DNA from: Trichoplusia ni
Taxonomy: Eukaryota; Arthropoda; Insecta; Lepidoptera; Noctuidae
Direction of reading: 5' to 3'
Assembly (NCBI RefSeq): GCF_003590095.1
Contig: NC_039478.1
Span: 18,972,001-19,036,000 of the forward strand
Length of the DNA stretch: 64,000 nucleotides
The notes beneath the pieces were generated by a model. That model saw only the letters and a program-made list of their open reading frames with translations. It was not told the DNA's origin and searched no databases. Positions 59,727 through 64,000 of this stretch are shown here, in pieces; within the stretch, counting starts at the first letter, position 1, and each line of letters starts with the position of its first letter. Both the position numbers and the translations under genes were made by a program.

Positions 59727-60470
59727 AATAACGAAGGCGGAAGAATATGCCTACCAAATAGTATTCCACATGTCGATCACAAAATTAATTAGTATAATGA
59801 TACTTCTAAATCACCTGAGCGAAAGCTAACTAATTGTGACCTCTGACCTCAGGCCCACCTATTAATAAGACCTCATTGGTTCAAGTATCAATCGAAATGA
59901 TAATTATAGTATCTGATGCACGAATTTAATAAAAGAAAACTTTAAATGACTACCTTTAAAGGGTATTAATTTTATTCGCTTGTACAAGGAATGGGCGTGA
60001 GATTTTATTTGAAACAACACAAATAATGGTTGTTTTAAGTAGACCACCAAAGGTTTTTTGTTGTAGGCCCACCTCCTTACTTATGTCCTCATTTGCTAAA
60101 TTAATTTAAGAGTGACATCGAACACACCCTTGATACTTTCTTTTTCTTATTTTGAAATTAGAACCAGCTTTTTATTTTGTTTTAAACGAAGTGAAATGAT
60201 TGTTTATTAGCAGTTTCTTGTTCCCGAACAAAAGTATTTATAAAAAAAAATCTTAGAAAGTATAATCGCGTTGATATAACTAAAGCTATTGCAATATAGC
60301 TGCTATTGCTAGTATTTTGTACATTATAACTTTAACGCAATAAATGTTTGCGAAAAGATAAAATAACAGTGTTTAGTTGTATGCCGCACAAGTGAATATC
60401 ATGATTCCATAAAACGACCTATTTCCACAAAAACCATATTTTATTACTACCAAACTACTTCCCAAAAAAC
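59727..60470. other. Gene-free stretch
   Basis: Nothing recognised. Confidence 0.45.
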
Positions 60471-60479
60471 ATGATCCAA

Positions 60480-60720
60480 TACGCAAAACACCACAGAGTT
60501 GACAGACGCTACGCACTACCCAGTACGCAGTACGCCAACACTACGCGGCGTATAGGTCCACGATTCAGTGGCGATTACAGGGCATTAGAGTGCGGTCGTC
60601 ACTCGTGGGATGTGAGCGCTCGGCCGCTGTCATTACTGGTGCCAGTTGCTATCTGCGGTTGTTCCTATCGGCTTGCTTAGGAGCTAGAAAGACTGGAGAC
60701 GTCGTTTTTCAAATATTTGT
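60480..60720 (+). promoter_or_regulatory. GC island with exact Inr + DPE core promoter motif
   Basis: On the plus strand TTCAGTG places +1 at A 60567. G lies at +24 (60590), and GGTCGT occupies +28 to +33 (60594-60599), a six-of-six match to the downstream promoter element consensus RGWYVT at the required spacing. There is no TATA box 30 bases upstream, as is usual for DPE promoters. The surroundings are CpG-rich (CTACGCGGCG, GAGCGCTCGGCCGCTG), with a short TACGCA/TACGCC repetition at 60525-60536. No strong splice donor follows within 200 bases, so the transcript is undefined. Chance matches at roughly one per window keep this tentative. Confidence 0.4.
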
Positions 60721-61693
60721 GTTTTTGCGCAGGGAGGAGACATAATATTATTATTAATGGTCCATTAAAGAATATTTTTAACATATCTATATAATATGTC
60801 TGTGTCGAATATTCGTCAGACTAAATTATAGTTTACGGCACTAAGTCCTAAGTTTGCGCTTTCTGCTTTAACAGTTGCATTTAAAACAGTTAAATTCATC
60901 CCGCTATCTGCTTCTAGATTTTCGAATTCCTTAATTAATACCATTAAATTAGGGGGTGGTTTATTTAAAACCCATGATGATTACAAGTATTGCAACTCAG
61001 CACTCAACAGAAGTCTCAATTTCAATGGGAAATTACATAAAAAGAAAATGGTGTTCAAAATTCTGAATAACCATTTTAATTGGAATGTTTACATTATGTT
61101 TGCTTCATCAACGGCATCTTGTCAATCTTCAAAACAACTAAAAGTAAAAACGAGACACGATGTTACATTTACATCTCAAAACTACCGAGTAAGATCATTC
61201 ATACCTCTTTGTACCTCTTTTTTGTTACTCCGAACACTATTGGTATTTTCACGCATAAACCTTGCGGCAAAGCAAATGCTCAGTTGGTTTTTGCAATGAA
61301 GTACAACATTCGAGTCCGTGTTCGCTTATTGTCAGTTTTTTGAGCAAAAACTACGACCGAATGAAAAACTTAAAGGAATTTATGTTTGTGGAGTTCAGTT
61401 TTTGTTCGTTGGGATGTTTTTGTGTTTTGCAAGGCGTATGTGTTGGGAACCTATTACCTACGTGTAGTAATGTTTGGTAGAAAAAGGTTATTGAATTTGT
61501 TTGCACTAGGTTTTGGTTTAAAAAGAAATCTTTGGTAGTCACTGTTTTCCCAATTGTCGGTTATAAAAATCAGTAATATGCAAGACTCGCGACACAGGGG
61601 ATCCCGTACAAAAAAGCTAAGTAAACTAGGTAGCTAGCTGCCGTTGCTTAACCCTAATCTTGGCTTTTGTAAGAGTAGAAAACAGAAAAACAT
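60721..61693. other. Gene-free stretch
   Basis: Several frames of 63-87 codons overlap at 61048-61542 on both strands. They are unrecognised and mutually exclusive, so I call none. Confidence 0.4.
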
Positions 61694-61830
61694 CATCTGT
61701 GAAAATTTCAACTATCTAGTTATCACGGTTCATGAGATTCAGTCGAGGAACAGATGGGTGGACAGGCGGACAGACAGCGAATCCTCTGTAATATGGTTCC
61801 GTGTTACCCTTTGGGATAAGAACACTAATA
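61694..61830 (-). repeat. GGTTCCGT-family copy
   Basis: CTGTGAAAATTTCAACTATC, TATCACGGTTCATGAGATTC, GGACAGGCGGACAGACAGCG and GGTTCCGTGTTACCCTTTGG are, in reverse, the right-to-left order of the family. This is the best minus-strand copy. Confidence 0.75.
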
Positions 61831-62239
61831 ACAGTCAAATTTTATCAGTGTAAGTGCCATCTTTAAATAAAAAAATACGTACAAAGCCAGATACTAATTA
61901 ATACAAGTCATACTTCAGTCACATAGTATTTAAAATATCGATCTGGAGCACACTAGCCTTATTAAAGAGTTTCTAATGTCGAAAGTGTATGACAAATTGC
62001 CGAGGTTGTATGAACCAGAGCATGTATTAGGTTGACCGGTCAATATAAACAACCAATTATCCGGGTTGATTTATAGCAACCAATTATTTATTGTCCGGGC
62101 TTATTCGCGTTTTAATTGTTGGGATTGACGCAATATTTTAAGGTAAATGGCCCTGTTGGTGGTGTACCATACCTCCTAAAATTTATGAAGACTTTATTTA
62201 TGTCTTTTTTGTTTTGATATCTGGAGATATTTACGAAAT
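61831..62239. other. Flank of the LINE insertion
   Basis: Nothing recognised. A target-site duplication next to the LINE tail cannot be tested because the 5' end is outside the window. Confidence 0.4.
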
Positions 62240-64000
62240 AATTATTTATTTATTTATTTATCATTTATGTACACAGACCAATAAAAGTATCACAAATATA
62301 GAAAGAGGTGTACAAAGGTACTGCTTATTTCTTTGAGAAATCTCTTCCAGCAGACCTGCGAAAGGATAAATAAGTTAGAAAAATAGACAATAGTGTACAA
62401 GCATTGGAAAAACAGAAAGAGGTGAATATGACAAATACAATTTTAACAAAAGAAGAAAAGATAATAAAAAGAGACAAACTAAAATAAGATTACAATTACA
62501 TAAATAAATACATATATACAATATAAATATGACACAACAGAAATTAAGATGACAGGTAGTGATCCTTTACTCGTCTCTTAAATATGGAAATAGATGAAGA
62601 ATTCCGTATGTCAGGCGGCAGAGAGTTCCATAATCGAACTGCGTGCACGGTGAAGGAGTAGGAGTAGAAGTCCGTGCTGTGGGGATGGAACTTGAGGAGG
62701 GTTTTGAGGTGGGATCGGCACGGAGCGTCGCGAGGCTTGACGTATGAGAAACGCTCTCGTAGATACGATGGGTAATGTGGATTATGAAGGATGTTAAAAA
62801 GGAGACATAATATCCGAGTGTTCCGGCGAAGGCGGATAGGAAGCCACTTGAGATCCTTGCGAAAGTTGGAGACGTGGTCGTACTTACGTAGCCCGAAAAC
62901 AAAACGTATGCACAAGTTTTGCAAGCGCTCAAGCTTGTTTAATAGCTCCTCAGTAGCGTCTAAAAAGCAGGCATCAGCGTAATCAATAATCGGCTGAATC
63001 AGGGCTTGAGCCAGCGAAATTTTACATTTCAAGGGAAGGAAAAACTGGAGGCTCTTAAGCGAGTGGAAGGAGTGATACACTTTGCGGCTAACCTCGTTAA
63101 TATGAGATCGCCACGAAAGGTTCGAGTCGATTATAACGCCTAGGTCTTTGGCTGTGTCGGAGTATGGGATAGCTATACCGTCGAGGTATAAAATAGGGAT
63201 GCAATGGGCGTCGAGTAAACTACGCTGATGTCGACTGCCGATGATTAATGCCTGAGTCTTATCTGGGTTCAGTCGTAGTCCGAAGGACTTCGCCCATGAA
63301 CTAATGCGGACTAAGTCAAGGTTTATGGCAGATATAGCAGCATCAGCATCAGCTAGTGCGAAATGCCGATACATTTGCAAATCGTCTGCGTAAAGATGGA
63401 AGTTAGAAGTAATTGAACGTGTGCAAGAGTTAATGAAGATAGAAAATAATAGAGGAGAGAGGACGCCACCCTGGGGCACCCCCGCAACGAGATTACACCA
63501 ATCAGAAAAAGAATCATCATGGCGAACGCACTGCGAACGGCCCCGAAGATAGGAGGAGAACCAATCTACGGAAGAGGAAGAAAAGTTGAGAGATTGTAGT
63601 ACACCCAAGAGTACATCATAGTCCACTGAATTAAATGCGCTACTGAAGTCGAGGAGAACAAGTACTGTTAGGCACTTGTTCTCCATAGCAAGGCGAATGT
63701 CATCAGTGACATTAATCAGGGCAGTGACGGTACTGTGGCCCGGGCGGAAACCAGATTGGAAAGGAGAAAGAAGAGAGTTATGAGTTAAGAAGGCAGATAC
63801 TTGGCGATGTACAATGTGCTCGAGGACTTTGGATAGGAAAGGAAGGATTGAGATTGGTCTAAATTGGGAGACAGTAGTAGCGTTGGATGATTTTGCCAAA
63901 GGAATAATAAAAGCTTTTTTCCAAAGAGACGGGAAGGTGCGGGAGGAGATTGATAAATTAAAAATGTAAGTAAGGATAGGGAGTAATTCTTCTAGGATAG
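62240..64000 (-). mobile_element. Non-LTR retrotransposon (CR1/Jockey group), 3' part
   Basis: The element runs off the right edge. It comprises the RT-domain coding region (62544 onward), a 3' UTR of about 280 bases, and on the minus strand a tail of AAAT repeats at 62239-62267 in place of poly(A). A tandem-repeat tail fits CR1-like clades better than poly(A)-ending Jockey proper, but this is weak evidence and the clade is left open. The absence of stops or frameshifts in the visible 1.46 kb of coding sequence suggests a young, possibly mobile copy. Confidence 0.9.
62544..64000 (-). CDS. Reverse transcriptase of non-LTR retrotransposon, partial 5'
   Basis: It copies the element's RNA at the insertion site by target-primed reverse transcription. 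The frame is open from the right window edge to the stop at 62544-62546, about 484 codons. The TTG at 63897-63899 that may be taken as a start is internal: 33 further in-frame codons upstream read as RT sequence, ending ..SLWKKAFIIP. Counting from that TTG as residue 1: FRPISILPFLSKVLEHIV (13-30); SGFRPGHS (49-56); motif A with catalytic Asp, VLLDFSSAFNSVD (81-93); motif B GVPQGGVLSPLLF (140-152); catalytic YADD (170-173); SFGLRLNPDKT (205-215); KDLGVIID thumb start (251-258). The C-terminal AVRLWNSLPPDIR with FKRRVK tail is typical of these ORF2 proteins. The endonuclease domain should lie beyond 64000. All catalytic residues are present. Confidence 0.95.
   Translation of the reverse strand, partial: ILEELLPILTYIFNLSISSRTFPSLWKKAFIIPLAKSSNATTVSQFRPISILPFLSKVLEHIVHRQVSAFLTHNSLLSPFQSGFRPGHSTVTALINVTDDIRLAMENKCLTVLVLLDFSSAFNSVDYDVLLGVLQSLNFSSSSVDWFSSYLRGRSQCVRHDDSFSDWCNLVAGVPQGGVLSPLLFSIFINSCTRSITSNFHLYADDLQMYRHFALADADAAISAINLDLVRISSWAKSFGLRLNPDKTQALIIGSRHQRSLLDAHCIPILYLDGIAIPYSDTAKDLGVIIDSNLSWRSHINEVSRKVYHSFHSLKSLQFFLPLKCKISLAQALIQPIIDYADACFLDATEELLNKLERLQNLCIRFVFGLRKYDHVSNFRKDLKWLPIRLRRNTRILCLLFNILHNPHYPSYLRERFSYVKPRDAPCRSHLKTLLKFHPHSTDFYSYSFTVHAVRLWNSLPPDIRNSSSISIFKRRVKDHYLSS

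Noticed and set aside
62567..62932. 121-codon minus frame and 62791-62982 plus frame
   Set aside because: Both are shadows of the reverse transcriptase in other frames.

Overview
The window looks like nuclear DNA of a moth or butterfly (Lepidoptera). It is AT-rich, roughly one third G+C by eye. It carries many dispersed repeats I recognise as lepidopteran: a 5S-rRNA-headed SINE with the 'AACTATGTTGGGGTCGGCT' body, tRNA-headed SINEs, the 'CTAGCTGTTGCCCGCGACTT' repeat, the 'GGTTCCGTACCCAAAGGGTA' repeat, and LINE 3' ends with 'CCCACTGCTGGGC'. These family assignments come from memory of such genomes, not from a search.

There is almost no protein-coding sequence. The only convincing coding region is the reverse transcriptase of a non-LTR retrotransposon on the minus strand at the right edge (62544 to beyond 64000), with its 3' UTR and an (AAAT)n tail ending near 62240. 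The other open frames are short and unrecognised, and most fit chance in AT-rich DNA. One 161-codon frame (20843-21328, minus) is longer than chance readily explains.

Layout: 0-5 kb is repeat-strewn AT-rich DNA with a near-perfect 45-bp foldback at 893-1010. 5.3-6.3 kb is the strongest promoter-like region: CpG-dense, with a double TCAGT initiator on the plus strand, CCAAT boxes, a G6/C6 hairpin, and a good splice donor on the minus strand at 5303/5302. From 6.3 to 60 kb there is gene-free, intron- or intergenic-like DNA. It is interrupted by short GC-rich islands (near 9.2, 10.6, 19.5, 25.6, 29.3, 38.5, 42.8, 47.4, 49.9 and 54.5 kb) and by SINE and other repeat copies. The island at 60.5-60.7 kb contains a textbook-spaced Inr + DPE core promoter motif. 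62.2-64 kb is the LINE.

The window reads best as the promoter/first-intron or intergenic territory of a developmentally regulated gene whose coding exons lie outside it. The small GC islands share motifs: EGR-type GCGTGGGCG, the palindrome TGCGCCGGCGCA, and one E2F site. That suggests cis-regulatory modules, but this is inference only. I saw no prokaryotic-type operon, CRISPR array, rRNA gene or intact tRNA gene.
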